Source: Acidobacteriota bacterium
Lineage (GTDB): Bacteria; Acidobacteriota; Vicinamibacteria; Marinacidobacterales; Marinacidobacteraceae
NCBI GenBank assembly: GCA_022828085.1
Contig: JAJEIY010000036.1
Location: 1 to 64,000 of the forward strand
DNA length: 64,000 bases
Direction of reading: 5' to 3'
In this document: positions 27,270 through 37,808 of the stretch, piece after piece
Position numbering within the stretch: position 1 is the first letter of the stretch
Layout of the letters: each line of letters starts with the position of its first letter
The notes under the pieces: model-generated
What the model saw: only the letters and a program-made list of their open reading frames with translations
What the model was told of the DNA's origin: nothing
The model's database searches: none
Program-made: the position numbers and the translations under genes

Positions 27270-27349
27270 CTGACGGAACACTCCACCAGCCGACAACGTT
27301 GGGCAAAACGCTTACGATTCCCGGTTCTCAAGATCATGGGAGGTCCCGG

Positions 27350-29422
27350 ATGACCCGAATGAGCCCTCTTTGCGCGCCCGCGAAACGCCCGCTCCAGGTC
27401 GCGGGCATTCTGGCGGCCGCGTTGCTGTTCACCGTGCCGCTCGCGGCGCAGAACCGCGACATGCCGGAAGGCGAATGGCGCTACCAGAGCGGCGACGCCT
27501 GGGGCACGCGCTCGTCACCGCTGGACGACGTCAATGCCGACAACTTTGGCGACCTGGAGGTCGCCTGGATGTGGCGGGGCGACAACTACGGGCCGAAGCC
27601 GAGCTTCCTGTCGAAGTCCACCCCGAGCTACATCAACGGGAAGCTCTACACCGTGGTGGGCTACCGCCGGACGGTGGTCTCCATCGATCCCGCCACCGGG
27701 GAGACGCTGTGGACCTACGCGGAGCCGGACACCCGGCGTTTCGAGGAGTCCATGCGCTCGAGCTACGGCAAGGGTGTCGCCTACGCCGAGATCGACGGGC
27801 GGCTGGTCATCTACGTGGTCTCCCCGGCGTTCTTCCTGCACGCGTTCGACGGCGAGACCGGCGAGCACATCGAGGACTGGGGAGAGCCGGTGGACATCCC
27901 CGGATTCCCGAAGACCGGCGTCGTGGACCTCCTCGCCCACTTCGGCTACAACTACGACCCCTACGAGGGGTTGACCCCTACCGTGGGGTACATCACGAAC
28001 TCCTCGCCCCCGATCGTGGTGAACGGGACCATCGTGGTGGGGAACTCCGCCGCGCAGGGATACCACCAGACCCGCATCGAGAACGTTCCCGGCGACATCC
28101 TCGCGTTCGACGCCTCGACCGGCGACTTCAAGTGGAAGTTCAACGTGACGCCGCGCTCCGAGGACGATTTCGCCGCCAGCACCTGGGAGAACGACGCCTG
28201 GAAGTGGACCGGCGACGTCTCCTCGTGGGCTCCGCTGTCGGCCGATCTCGAGCGGGACATCGTGTACATCCCGACCAACGCGCCGACCATCGATTTCTAT
28301 GGCGGGTTCCGGCCGGGAGACAACCTCTTCGGGACCAGCGTGATCGCGCTCAACGCCCAGACCGGCGAGCGGGTCTGGCACTTCCAGACCACCCACCATC
28401 CGATCTGGAACCACGATCTCCCGAACGTCCCGATCCTGGTGGACGTGGAGGTGAACGGCGAGAAGGTGCCGATGGCCATCCAGACCACCAAGCAGGGGTA
28501 CACCTTCGCCTTCAATCGGGAGACCGGCGACCCGGTGTGGCCCATCGAAGAGGTCGAGGTCCCGCAGTCCATCGTGCCGGGGGAGAAGCTGTCGCCCACC
28601 CAGCCGGTCCCGACGAAGCCCGCACCGGTCGAGATGCTCGACCTCAGCGAGGACAACCTCATCGACTACACCCCGGAACTGCGGCAGAAGGCCATCGAAA
28701 TCGTCTCCGAGTACACGGTGGGAGGCCCCTACATGCCTCCCATTCCCAAGGGATACGACGAGAACAAGGGGTGGATCGCCTGCGGCGTCCACTCCGCGGT
28801 GAACATCACCCACCCGGCCGCCCTCGACCCCGGGACCGGGATCCTCTACCAGTCGTCCGGTCCCAACTGCTCGGGCCGCATCGTGCAGCCGGGCGTGGAT
28901 GCCGACCAGCCTGATCACGACTGCACCTCGCCGAGCGGCAAGTGCACCACGATCGGCGAGACGATCTCCGACTGGGTCAACTACCGCGCGATCGGGGTGC
29001 CCGGTCCGGACGGGCTGCCCATCTACAAGCCGCCTTACAGCCGGGTGACCGCCATCGACATGAACACCGGCGAGCACCTCTGGTGGGTCCCGATCGGCGA
29101 GCCGAACGACCGGATCAAGAACCATCCGGCCCTCGAGGGCGTGGATCTGTCGAACGTCGGCGGTCAGGGCCGCGCGATCCTCATGGTGAGCGGCGACCTG
29201 CTGCTCACGACCGAGGGGATGGCCGGACCGCCGGTCCTGAACGCCCACGACAAACTGACCGGCGAGAAGGTCGGCAGCATCCAGCTTCCGGCGATCGGGA
29301 TGTACGGCATGATGACCTACAAGCACGAGGGAAGGCAGTACATCGTGGTGCAGACCGGCCAGCGGGGCCGGGTGCCGGAGTCGTACGTAGCGCTCGCGCT
29401 GCCGGAAGACGCGGGTAACTGA
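27350..29422 (+). CDS. PQQ-dependent dehydrogenase (quinoprotein)
   Basis: Signal peptide; GDAWGTRSSPLDDVNADNFGDLEVAW; WNHDLPNVPILVDVEVNGEKVPMAIQTTKQGYTFAFNRETGDPVWPIEE; GEHLWWVPIG. Confidence 0.92.
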   Translation: MTRMSPLCAPAKRPLQVAGILAAALLFTVPLAAQNRDMPEGEWRYQSGDAWGTRSSPLDDVNADNFGDLEVAWMWRGDNYGPKPSFLSKSTPSYINGKLYTVVGYRRTVVSIDPATGETLWTYAEPDTRRFEESMRSSYGKGVAYAEIDGRLVIYVVSPAFFLHAFDGETGEHIEDWGEPVDIPGFPKTGVVDLLAHFGYNYDPYEGLTPTVGYITNSSPPIVVNGTIVVGNSAAQGYHQTRIENVPGDILAFDASTGDFKWKFNVTPRSEDDFAASTWENDAWKWTGDVSSWAPLSADLERDIVYIPTNAPTIDFYGGFRPGDNLFGTSVIALNAQTGERVWHFQTTHHPIWNHDLPNVPILVDVEVNGEKVPMAIQTTKQGYTFAFNRETGDPVWPIEEVEVPQSIVPGEKLSPTQPVPTKPAPVEMLDLSEDNLIDYTPELRQKAIEIVSEYTVGGPYMPPIPKGYDENKGWIACGVHSAVNITHPAALDPGTGILYQSSGPNCSGRIVQPGVDADQPDHDCTSPSGKCTTIGETISDWVNYRAIGVPGPDGLPIYKPPYSRVTAIDMNTGEHLWWVPIGEPNDRIKNHPALEGVDLSNVGGQGRAILMVSGDLLLTTEGMAGPPVLNAHDKLTGEKVGSIQLPAIGMYGMMTYKHEGRQYIVVQTGQRGRVPESYVALALPEDAGN

Positions 29423-29435
29423 CCCGCTGAATGGA

Positions 29436-29462
29436 CCGGGGCGGGAAACCCTCCCGCCCCGG
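29436..29462 (+). terminator. Strong hairpin 14 nt after the PQQ dehydrogenase stop
   Basis: CCGGGGCGGGA-AACCC-TCCCGCCCCGG, 11-bp perfect stem; no U-tract follows. Confidence 0.45.
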
Positions 29463-29478
29463 CACTTGCCGGGTCGCG

Positions 29479-30399
29479 ATGGAACCTCCAATGGATCCGC
29501 CCGCACCGGCGGCGCCGCCGCGGCCGGCGTGCACGATCGAGGTCCGGCTGGACGATGAGGTCACGGTACCGGTGCGGCGGTATGGCAATTCGGACGGGCC
29601 CCGTCTGCTCCTGAGCCACGGCAACGGGCTCGCCATCGATCTCTACTACCCGTTCTGGTCGCTGCTGCTGGACGACTTCGATGTCATCGTCTTCGACCTC
29701 CGGAATCACGGCGAGAACCCGCCCGGCGCCATCGCGCGCCACACCATCCCGACCCTCTGCCGCGACCTCGAGGCCGTCGGACGGACCGTGGACCGGGTCT
29801 TCGGGATGCGGCCCCGGGCCGGTGTCTTCCACTCGGTTTCCTGCCTGGCGGCCCTCCTGTCACCTTCGCTCGACGCCTCGTATTCGGCCCTGGTTCTCTT
29901 TGAACCGCCGCTCTCCCGTGGCGCCGGCGCCGCTCGGGCCTCGCGCCTGGCCTGCCGGCAGGCGGCGGCGCGAACCCGCATACGCGGCTTCCGGTTTCAG
30001 AGCCGGGAGGAGTTCATCGACCTCATGGCGGCTCAGCCGGCGATGGCGCGCCTGGGTCCGGGAGCATTGCGGCTGATGGCGCGGACGACGCTCCGGAAAA
30101 CGGCGGGTGGAGGCTGTGAACTCCGTTGCCCGCCCGACTACGAGGCCCGGATCCTCGCTTCGATACCCGACTTCGCACCCCTGGTGGCTCCGGATGCCCT
30201 GGCGCTCCCGGTCCGCGTGGTTGGAGCCGACCCGAATCTCCCGCACTACTTCGTCCCGCCGTGCGACCTGAGCGGGGTACCGTCGGTGGACTTTCGGATC
30301 CTGACGGGGACGACCCACCTGGCCCAGCTCGAAGAGCCCGAGGAATGCGCCCGGCTGACGGTGGAGTTTCTCGACCGGAGTGGCTTCCGTTCGCGCTGA
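29479..30399 (+). CDS. Alpha/beta hydrolase
   Basis: LLLSHGNGLAIDLYYPFWSLLLDDFDVIVFDLRNHGENP; VFHSVSCLAALL; TGTTHLAQLEEPEECARLTVEFL. Start could be 29479 or 29491. Confidence 0.75.
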   Translation: MEPPMDPPAPAAPPRPACTIEVRLDDEVTVPVRRYGNSDGPRLLLSHGNGLAIDLYYPFWSLLLDDFDVIVFDLRNHGENPPGAIARHTIPTLCRDLEAVGRTVDRVFGMRPRAGVFHSVSCLAALLSPSLDASYSALVLFEPPLSRGAGAARASRLACRQAAARTRIRGFRFQSREEFIDLMAAQPAMARLGPGALRLMARTTLRKTAGGGCELRCPPDYEARILASIPDFAPLVAPDALALPVRVVGADPNLPHYFVPPCDLSGVPSVDFRILTGTTHLAQLEEPEECARLTVEFLDRSGFRSR

Positions 30400-30413
30400 C
30401 GGAGAGGCTGGGA

Positions 30414-31127
30414 TCAGCCTTCCCGGGAAGGCAGCCGGTAGGCGATGGCGGCCGCGAATCGGGCCTCTCCCAGGTCTTCCAGCCAGAAACGGTCTGATGA
30501 TCGGTGCGGGAAGCGGAAGACGGAGGCCCGCTCGCCCTCGAGCATCGTCCGCGGAACCTCGAAGCGGGACGGGTTCAGCGAGAAACCCGTTCCCAGTGCC
30601 TTGATCAACGCTTCCTTGAGGCTCCAGAAGCGGTAGAACAGGTCAGCCTTTTCCCGGCCCCGGGCTGCCGTCAAGGCCCGCTGTTCGGCCGGGCCGTAGA
30701 CGATGTTCCCGATGCCGTCGAAGTTACGGTCCGGAGCTCGCTCTTCCAGGTCGACCCCGAGGTACTCGTGTTCCGCAAACGCGATGAGCCCGTGGCTGCC
30801 GCTGTGGCTCACGTTGAAGCTGATGCGTGAGTCCGCCCCGTTCACCCTGGCGAACGGTTTGCCGTGCTCGAGATAGCCGAAGGAGAGTTCGTCGTTCGTG
30901 CACTCGAGCCGCTCGGCGAGGTTGATCCGAAGCGCCGCGCGGCAGAGCGAAAAACGGCGCCGGGCTCCCGTCACCACGAAACGCTCCGAGCGGCGCCGTT
31001 CCTCCTCATCGAGAAGGGACAAGGCGCGTTTCTCCCGGTCCTCGTCGGGTCGCAGGTCCACATGCAGGATGAGCGCGCCTTCGCCCTCGTGCCAGGGGCT
31101 CCACCACGGGTCACTGTGGGTCGTCAT
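30414..31127 (-). CDS. 4'-phosphopantetheinyl transferase superfamily (Sfp-type)
   Basis: ISFNVSHSGSHGLIAFAEHEYLGVDLEERAPDRNFDGI; FYRFWSLKEALIKALGTGFSL. Confidence 0.9.
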   Translation of the reverse strand: MTTHSDPWWSPWHEGEGALILHVDLRPDEDREKRALSLLDEEERRRSERFVVTGARRRFSLCRAALRINLAERLECTNDELSFGYLEHGKPFARVNGADSRISFNVSHSGSHGLIAFAEHEYLGVDLEERAPDRNFDGIGNIVYGPAEQRALTAARGREKADLFYRFWSLKEALIKALGTGFSLNPSRFEVPRTMLEGERASVFRFPHRSSDRFWLEDLGEARFAAAIAYRLPSREG

Positions 31128-31981
31128 CGCGAAACGGCGTCCGCCGGCGCCAGCTTCACCTCCCGCAGGTAGGCGCCGATCCCCCGGCTGCGATCCCACT
31201 GCCGCGGGTAACCGAGGGACACCTCCTGAAAGGGCACGCCGTCGAGCCAGTCGGTCTTTCGGATGTGGAGGTGCCCGTACACCACCGCGCAGGCGCCGAA
31301 CCGCCGGTGCCACCCGCGCGTTCGCCGGGTTCCGCACCAAGGGGTGAAGCGGGGAACGCGCGGCAGCACCGCGTGCTCTTCTTCCAGGGGGAAGTGGTTG
31401 ATCAGCACCTTGGGAATGTCCGGCGGGCACGCGGCGAGCCGGGCGGCAGACGACTCGCACCGCACGCTGCACCACGACTCCCGGTCCGGGAACGGGTCGG
31501 GGTGGAGGAGATACTCGTCGGTGCAGACCGCCCCGGTTTCGCGCGCCCAGCGAATGACCTCGTCGCGCCGAACGTGCGGCGGCCGGAAGCTGTAGTCGTA
31601 GAGCAGGAACAGCGGTGCGATGAGGACCCTTCCATCCCGGTGTTCGACAACCGGATACGGATCTTCGGGGGTCAGGGCGCCGTGGGAACGGGCAATGGCG
31701 ACGAGCCGGTCGTAAAGCGCGACGCCCCGCAGTCCCGGGTCCCTGCCGGGGACGGTCCAGAGTTCGTGGTTGCCCGGCGTCCAGACGAGCCGCCGGAACT
31801 TGGGGGTCAGCGCCCGCAGCAGCCAGTCGAGCCCCTGTTCCCCGTCCGTCAGGTCTCCGGCAAGGATCAGCCAGTCGTCGGGATGCGCCGGAAAGTCGTC
31901 CAGGGCCTCCCGGTTCCGTGGGTGCGAGATGTGGAGATCCGAAAGCCCCCACAGACGCACCGGGCTATCCCCCGGCGCCAT
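31124..31981 (-). CDS. Metallophosphoesterase
   Basis: LWGLSDLHISHPRN; LILAGDLTDGEQG; VWTPGNHELW; VLINHFPLEEE; VVYGHLHI. ATGA overlap with the PPTase. Confidence 0.9.
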   Translation of the reverse strand: MAPGDSPVRLWGLSDLHISHPRNREALDDFPAHPDDWLILAGDLTDGEQGLDWLLRALTPKFRRLVWTPGNHELWTVPGRDPGLRGVALYDRLVAIARSHGALTPEDPYPVVEHRDGRVLIAPLFLLYDYSFRPPHVRRDEVIRWARETGAVCTDEYLLHPDPFPDRESWCSVRCESSAARLAACPPDIPKVLINHFPLEEEHAVLPRVPRFTPWCGTRRTRGWHRRFGACAVVYGHLHIRKTDWLDGVPFQEVSLGYPRQWDRSRGIGAYLREVKLAPADAVSR

Positions 31982-32167
31982 GATTGGAAGACATGCGTGT
32001 TCGCGGCGGAGTGTAGGCCGGTCCAGGGTGCGCCGGGTTGGTCCTCCGAATCGCCACCCGCGTGACGCGTCGGTGGAAGCCCGGTTCGCCGTACACTCTG
32101 TTTCCACGATGTGGGGATGCTTGGCGGCCCGTATTTCCGCCGCGCGGCGGGAAGGCCCGAGCCGGTG

Positions 32168-33334
32168 ATGCGGCGTTTCCTGTTCGTTCCGATCCTGTTG
32201 GCTTCGTTCGCCGTCGTCGCGCTCCTGGTGGCGCTCGGTCCGGAGCCCGAGGCCCAGGAGTTCGAGCCCGCGCCCCCCGAGGTTCAGGTCCGGACCGTGC
32301 AACTGGAGACGCAGCGGGTCGTGGTCACCGTGGACGGCACGGCGCGGCCCGCGCGCCGGACCGCGGTCGCCGCCCAGGTCGCCGGCGAGATCGTCTGGGC
32401 CGCCGATGCACTCCGGGTGGGGACCCAGGTGGGCGGGGAGACCCCGCTCTTCCGGATCCGGCAGACCCGCTACTCCCAGGCGGTGGCCGAGGCGCGAAGC
32501 CGGCTCGCGGAGGCGGAACTTCGCCTGCTCCGGGAGCAGGCGGCCGCGGAAATGGCCCGAACGGAGTGGGAACGGACCGGAGCGGAGGCGGATCCGCTGG
32601 CGCTTGGGGTTCCGCAGCTGGCGGCCGCGGAAGAGGGCGCCGCCGCCGCCCGGGCGGCCCTCGAAACCGCGGAAGCGGACCTGGGGAACACGGAGGTCCG
32701 GGCGCCGCACTCCGGCCTGGTCGCCGCTCGCGGCGCCGAAGTCGGCGAGTGGGTCACCCCGGGACACCGTCTGTTGGAGTTGTTCTCGCTCGAGGTGTTC
32801 GAGGTCCGGGTTTCGCTCCCGGACGCCGCGCTCTCGCTCGTGGACCTCCCGTTCCGGGAAAGCGCGTCGCGGGCGCCCCCGGCTCGCGTGACCGCGACGC
32901 TCGGGCCCCCGAACGCGGAAGTCCGCTGGACCTGGGAAGGGCGGCTCGCCCGGATGGAGGGCGAGATGGACCCGGCGACCCGTTTCGTCCCGGCCGTGAT
33001 TGAAGTGGCGAAGCCTTATGAGACGACGCCGGATGGCAGACCCCCGCTGGTGGCCGGGATGTTCGTGCAGGTCGAGATCGAGGGGAAGGAGTTCGCGGAC
33101 GTGGCCACCGTCCCGCTGAGCGCCTTCCGCGCTGACGGGACCGTGCTCGTGGTGGACGGTGAGGACCGGATCCGGATTCGGCAGGTGGACGCCTTCTGGC
33201 CCGCCGGCGAAACGGCGCTGCTGGTCCGCTCCGGTCTCGCGGCCGGGGAGCGGCTTGTGGTGTCTCCGCCGTCCATGGTCGCGGCGGGGATGCGGGTCCG
33301 GACCGCCGATTCTCCGGAGGCGGCGGTTCGCTGA
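32168..33334 (+). CDS. RND efflux transporter periplasmic adaptor subunit
   Basis: N-terminal anchor; TARPARRTAVAAQVAGEIVWAADALRVGTQVGGETPLFRIRQ; coiled coil; DGTVLVVDGEDRIRIRQV. Confidence 0.87.
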   Translation: MRRFLFVPILLASFAVVALLVALGPEPEAQEFEPAPPEVQVRTVQLETQRVVVTVDGTARPARRTAVAAQVAGEIVWAADALRVGTQVGGETPLFRIRQTRYSQAVAEARSRLAEAELRLLREQAAAEMARTEWERTGAEADPLALGVPQLAAAEEGAAAARAALETAEADLGNTEVRAPHSGLVAARGAEVGEWVTPGHRLLELFSLEVFEVRVSLPDAALSLVDLPFRESASRAPPARVTATLGPPNAEVRWTWEGRLARMEGEMDPATRFVPAVIEVAKPYETTPDGRPPLVAGMFVQVEIEGKEFADVATVPLSAFRADGTVLVVDGEDRIRIRQVDAFWPAGETALLVRSGLAAGERLVVSPPSMVAAGMRVRTADSPEAAVR

Positions 33335-33355
33335 CAAGGCGGCGGCACGGCCGGT

Positions 33356-36300
33356 ATGGACGGAGAACTGCCAGAGAAGGAGCGCCGATCCACCGGTGTG
33401 ATCGCCTGGTTCGTCCGGAACCGGGTCGCCGCGAACCTCGTGTTCTTCGGCGTTTCGCTGGGCGGCTACCTGGCCCTCGGCGGAATACCGCACGAACTCC
33501 TTCCGGAAACCTCCTCCCCCGCGGTCGTGGTGCGCGTCCTGGTACCCGGGGCGGAAGCCGAAGTGGTCGAGTCCCGGGTGCTGCTCTCACTCGAGGAAGC
33601 GCTGCGGGGCATCGAGGGCGTGCGGGAGATGAGCGGGCTCGCGACGGACGACGCCGGAGGGCTCACGCTGGTACTCGAAGCCGGGGCGGACATTCGCCGG
33701 ATCGGGGACACGGTGCGCGAACGGGTGGGATCCCTCACCTCGCTTCCGGCCGAGGCGGAGGATCCCGTGGTTTCCGAAATCGCCCGGTACCGGGAGATCT
33801 TCCGGATCGCCGTGCACGGGGCGGTGAGCGAGCGAGATCTCCACCAGGCGGCCCGGCGCGTCCACGACGCGGTGGTGGCGGTGCCCGGGGTGGCCGCCGT
33901 GGAGCGGCTGACGGGCTGGGACCAGGAACTGACCATCGAGATCCCGGAGCAGAACCTGACGCGTTTCGGACTGACCTTCGACCGGGTCGCGGACGCCATC
34001 CGGCTGGGTTCCGCGGAAATCCCCGCGGGCACCGCACGGAGCGGAGCCCATGAACTCAGCCTGCGTACCGAGGGCGCGGCGACGACCGCCGCGGACTTCG
34101 GGCGAATTCCGGTCATCACGGCGTCCGGCGGCGGCGTGGTGCGGCTCGCGGACATCGCCGCGGTGACCGACGGCTTCGCGGCGTCCGATCGCGAAGCCTC
34201 GATGAACGGCGAGCCGGCGGTGTTCCTGAGCGTTCTGTTGCAGGACGGTGGCCGGCTCGCGGACACCACGGCAGGCGCGCGGGAGGTCATCCGGGCGATG
34301 GAGCTCCCCGACGGGATCCGGGTCACGCCGTGGTACTTCGCATCCGAGGATTTCCAGGGCCGTCTGGATCTCATGGTCCGGAACGGGCTGTCCGGTCTCG
34401 GACTCATCTTCCTGGTCCTCTTCTTCACGCTCTCGACCCGCCTCGCCGTCTGGACGGCGGCCGGGCTGCCGTTCACGTTCTTCGGCGCCTTCCTCTTGAT
34501 GCCGGGGCTCGGGATCACCGTCAACCTGCTCAGCATGTTCGCGTTCATCGTGGCCCTCGGCATCGTGGTGGACGACGCGATCGTGGTGGGCGAGAACGTC
34601 CAGCGACGGATGGACGACGGTGGGGAGAGCCGGGAGGAATCGGCGATTCGCGGCACCCGGAGGGTCCTCTTCCCGGCCGCCTTCGGGGTACTGACCACGA
34701 TGGCCGCCTTTGCCCCGCTTCTCGGGATTCCTGGCGTCTACGGCGAGCTGATCGGCGATGTGCCGCGGATGGTGATCCCGATCCTGGCGTTCTCGCTGCT
34801 CGAGGCCGCCTGGATCCTCCCGCATCACCTGGCGCACGGCGGCCTGTCCGTGCGTCCGAGCCGCCGTCTCGCGCGGGTCCGGGGCGCGGTCCAGTCGGGC
34901 CTCGACTGGACCGTGGAGGCGATCTACCGGCCCGCGCTCCGGTGGGCGCTCGACAACCGGCTCGCGACCCTGGCGCTCGGAGTCTTCGCACTGTGCCTGG
35001 CGTTCGGGCTCACCGCGGGAGGCTTCGTCCAGGTCGTGACGGGTTCCCCCATGGACAACAACATCGCGTTCGTCCAGGTCAAGCTGCCGGCGGAAGCGAC
35101 TTCGGACGCCACGCGGGCGGTGGTCGCCTCGCTCAACGCGACGGTGGACGAGGTGCGCGAGGCGATTCGCGCCGAGTCGGGAGTGGACGTCGAACGTCAC
35201 CGCGCGGTTCTGGTGGGGCAGCGAATCCCGATCGGGGTCGGGGAGTCCTTCGGCGGACAGGCTGCGGAGGTGGGCCCGTCCGTCGGCCAGATCGTCTGGC
35301 GGCTCAGCCCCCAGGAGGACCGCGCGGGAATCCCGACGCGCGCCGTCGCGGACCGGGTCCGGGACCGGATTCGATCGGAACCGGTGGACGCCAGGGTGTC
35401 CGTGATCAGCGATGCGTTCGGACAGGCGGCGGACGTGTCGCTCCGGATTCGGGGCCCCGAGTTCGAAGGCCTCCTGGCGGCCTCCGGGGCCCTCCAGGCG
35501 GGACTCCGCGAGGTTCCGGGAGTGACGTCCGTTTCCGACGACTTCGAGGGAGGCGCTCCGGGTCTGGTGGCTCGGGTCCGGCCCGGGGAGTCGGGCACCG
35601 GGATCACCGCGGGGGCCGTGGGGCGCCAGCTCCGCCAGGCGTTTCATGGCGAGGAGATCGCGCGGCTGCAGCGGGGCCGCGACGAGATTCGGGTGGTGCT
35701 GCGCGCCCCGCGCGCCGATTCGGGTGGAGCGTTGGGGGTGGCCGGGATGCTCGTGCGCAGCCCCGACGGGCGGGTGAACCCGCTGGGTGCGATCGCCGAG
35801 GTCTCCGCTGCCGCCGGACAGTCGGTCATCCGCCGGGTGGACTCGTTGCGCGCGGTCACCGTGCTGGCCAGCGTGGACGGGCGGGTGGCCACCCCGGACG
35901 CGGTCATCACCGCCGCCCGCGATCAGGTGCTGCCCGGACTCCGCGAGCGCTTCCCGGGATACGACTTCAGCGTTGCCGGGATGGCGGGCGAGGCGGAGGA
36001 GGGCCAGGAAGCCCTGGCGCGCAGCGGGCTTCTGGCCGTGATGCTCATCTTCGTGTTGCTCGCGATCCCGCTCGGTTCGTGGACCCAGCCGTTCCTCATC
36101 CTGGCCGCGATCCCGTTCGGACTCGCCGGAGCCCTGTTCGGGCATCTCATCATGGGAATCAACCTCGACTCGATGAGCCTCTTCGGGATGGTGCCGCTCA
36201 TCGGGATCGTGGTGAACGACGCGCTGGTGATGCTCGACTTCACGAATCGGCGTCGGGCGCGGGGGCTATCGGCCCGGGAGGCGGCGCTCGAGTCCGGACC

Positions 36301-36526
36301 GGCGCGTTTCCGGGCCGTCATCCTCACGTCGGTCACCACTTGCGCCGGCGTGACCCCGTTGTTGGCGGAGCGCAGCTATCAGGCCGCCCTGCTGATTCCG
36401 ATGGCGGTGTCGCTGGCTTTCGGAGTTGCCTTCGCCACCCTGGTCACGTTGTTCGTGGTGCCGGTTCTCTACAGCCTCGCGAGCGACGTGACCGGGACCT
36501 TCGCGCGACCCGGCTCGGCTCCCTGA
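33356..36526 (+). CDS. RND efflux transporter permease (AcrB/MdtB-type)
   Basis: 1056 aa, AcrB-like topology; ETSSPAVVVRVLVPGAEAEVVESRVLLSLEEAL; IVALGIVVDDAIVVGENVQRRMDDG; GMVPLIGIVVNDALVMLDFTNRRRARG. Confidence 0.92.
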   Translation: MDGELPEKERRSTGVIAWFVRNRVAANLVFFGVSLGGYLALGGIPHELLPETSSPAVVVRVLVPGAEAEVVESRVLLSLEEALRGIEGVREMSGLATDDAGGLTLVLEAGADIRRIGDTVRERVGSLTSLPAEAEDPVVSEIARYREIFRIAVHGAVSERDLHQAARRVHDAVVAVPGVAAVERLTGWDQELTIEIPEQNLTRFGLTFDRVADAIRLGSAEIPAGTARSGAHELSLRTEGAATTAADFGRIPVITASGGGVVRLADIAAVTDGFAASDREASMNGEPAVFLSVLLQDGGRLADTTAGAREVIRAMELPDGIRVTPWYFASEDFQGRLDLMVRNGLSGLGLIFLVLFFTLSTRLAVWTAAGLPFTFFGAFLLMPGLGITVNLLSMFAFIVALGIVVDDAIVVGENVQRRMDDGGESREESAIRGTRRVLFPAAFGVLTTMAAFAPLLGIPGVYGELIGDVPRMVIPILAFSLLEAAWILPHHLAHGGLSVRPSRRLARVRGAVQSGLDWTVEAIYRPALRWALDNRLATLALGVFALCLAFGLTAGGFVQVVTGSPMDNNIAFVQVKLPAEATSDATRAVVASLNATVDEVREAIRAESGVDVERHRAVLVGQRIPIGVGESFGGQAAEVGPSVGQIVWRLSPQEDRAGIPTRAVADRVRDRIRSEPVDARVSVISDAFGQAADVSLRIRGPEFEGLLAASGALQAGLREVPGVTSVSDDFEGGAPGLVARVRPGESGTGITAGAVGRQLRQAFHGEEIARLQRGRDEIRVVLRAPRADSGGALGVAGMLVRSPDGRVNPLGAIAEVSAAAGQSVIRRVDSLRAVTVLASVDGRVATPDAVITAARDQVLPGLRERFPGYDFSVAGMAGEAEEGQEALARSGLLAVMLIFVLLAIPLGSWTQPFLILAAIPFGLAGALFGHLIMGINLDSMSLFGMVPLIGIVVNDALVMLDFTNRRRARGLSAREAALESGPARFRAVILTSVTTCAGVTPLLAERSYQAALLIPMAVSLAFGVAFATLVTLFVVPVLYSLASDVTGTFARPGSAP

Positions 36527-36530
36527 CCGC

Positions 36531-37808
36531 TCAGGGCGCGAGGAATGCCGGCCCGGCGGGTGCGGCGTCCAGGAGGTGGGTGCCCTGGGGGACGGCGATT
36601 CCGCGGGGGAGGTAGTACCGCTCGGTCAAGTGGGACCGGACCGCCGGTTCCCGTTTCGGCGAGGCGAGGATCACCACCGAGCCGCCGAGTCCGGCGCCGG
36701 TGAGCCGCGCGCCGAGCGCCCCCGCAACCCGGGCGGTTTCGACGAGCTCGTCGAGGTCCGGGGTGCTGACCTCGCAGTCGCGCCGCAGGCTCTCGTGGGA
36801 TGCGTCAAGCGCCTCGCCGAGAGCGGGGGCGTCGCCCTTCCCGAGATGCTCCACGGCCTCTCGGGTGCGCCGGGCTTCGGTCACGACGTGTCGGAACCGA
36901 CCGTCCAGCGGTTCCGGCAGCCGCGCCGCCACGGCGAGGAGTTCCGGAAGGGTGTGGTTCGCGAGGAGCGCCGGATACCCATCGGCGTCCGGAAAGAACT
37001 TCCGGGCGAGGACCAACGCCTCCCGCGTCTGCCGGACACGTTCGTCGAAGATGCGCCCGGCGGCGGCTCCCTTGTCGGCGCGCCGGCCGCTGTAGGCGAC
37101 CACGAAGCGAAACCGTGACGGGTTCACCGGGACGGGGGTCCAACCGCGCGGCTCGAAAGTGATGTGGAGCGCGTGCCCGCGCCTGCCGCCCAGGCAGATG
37201 GACTGGTCCATCGCGCCCCCCTGGATGGCCACTCCGTGTTCCGCGTCGGCGAGATCGAGGGCAAGCCGCATCGCCGTTTCGTCCGGCAGGCCGGCGCCGG
37301 GGACCACCCGGCCCCGAACCGCGAGCAGCGCGAGCGCACCCGCGATCACCACCGCCGACGAAGACGAGAGACCGGCGGCCACGGGAAGGTCGGAGGCGAT
37401 CGCCCCGTCGAACCCGGCGCGGGACCCCGGCGTCCAGCGGCCCGCGTCGAGGGCGGCCCCGGCGGCGGCCAGATAGCGCCCGAATCCCGCGGGCGCGCGC
37501 GTGTCCCCGAGGGAGAAATCGGCTTCGTCGAATCCGGGTGCGGTCGTCAGGCACCGCACCCGGTCGTCCTGGCGGGCCGCAAAGGCGAGCGCGACGCCGT
37601 GGGAGAGCGCGGCGGGAAGGACGGGTAGTCCGCAGTAGTCCACGTGCTCCCCGATGAGGTTCACCCGCCCGGGAGCGAAGGCGACTCCTTCCGGAGCGCG
37701 GCCGAAGCGCGTGCGGAAGGCACGCCCCGCAGCGTTCACGGGAGGCGGCTGCGCCGCGCCGGCCTCCTTCCGGGAGCGGCTCGTCTCCCCGGGAGCTGTG
37801 CGGCTCAC
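36531..37808 (-). CDS. galK: Galactokinase
   Basis: FAPGRVNLIGEHVDYCGLPVLPAALSHGV; LPVAAGLSSSSAVVIAGALAL; LGARLTGAGLGGSVVILA. Confidence 0.9.
   Translation of the reverse strand: MSRTAPGETSRSRKEAGAAQPPPVNAAGRAFRTRFGRAPEGVAFAPGRVNLIGEHVDYCGLPVLPAALSHGVALAFAARQDDRVRCLTTAPGFDEADFSLGDTRAPAGFGRYLAAAGAALDAGRWTPGSRAGFDGAIASDLPVAAGLSSSSAVVIAGALALLAVRGRVVPGAGLPDETAMRLALDLADAEHGVAIQGGAMDQSICLGGRRGHALHITFEPRGWTPVPVNPSRFRFVVAYSGRRADKGAAAGRIFDERVRQTREALVLARKFFPDADGYPALLANHTLPELLAVAARLPEPLDGRFRHVVTEARRTREAVEHLGKGDAPALGEALDASHESLRRDCEVSTPDLDELVETARVAGALGARLTGAGLGGSVVILASPKREPAVRSHLTERYYLPRGIAVPQGTHLLDAAPAGPAFLAP

Noticed and set aside
33587-36145. 852-aa minus-strand ORF opposite the RND permease
   Set aside because: Antisense shadow of a clear AcrB-type gene.
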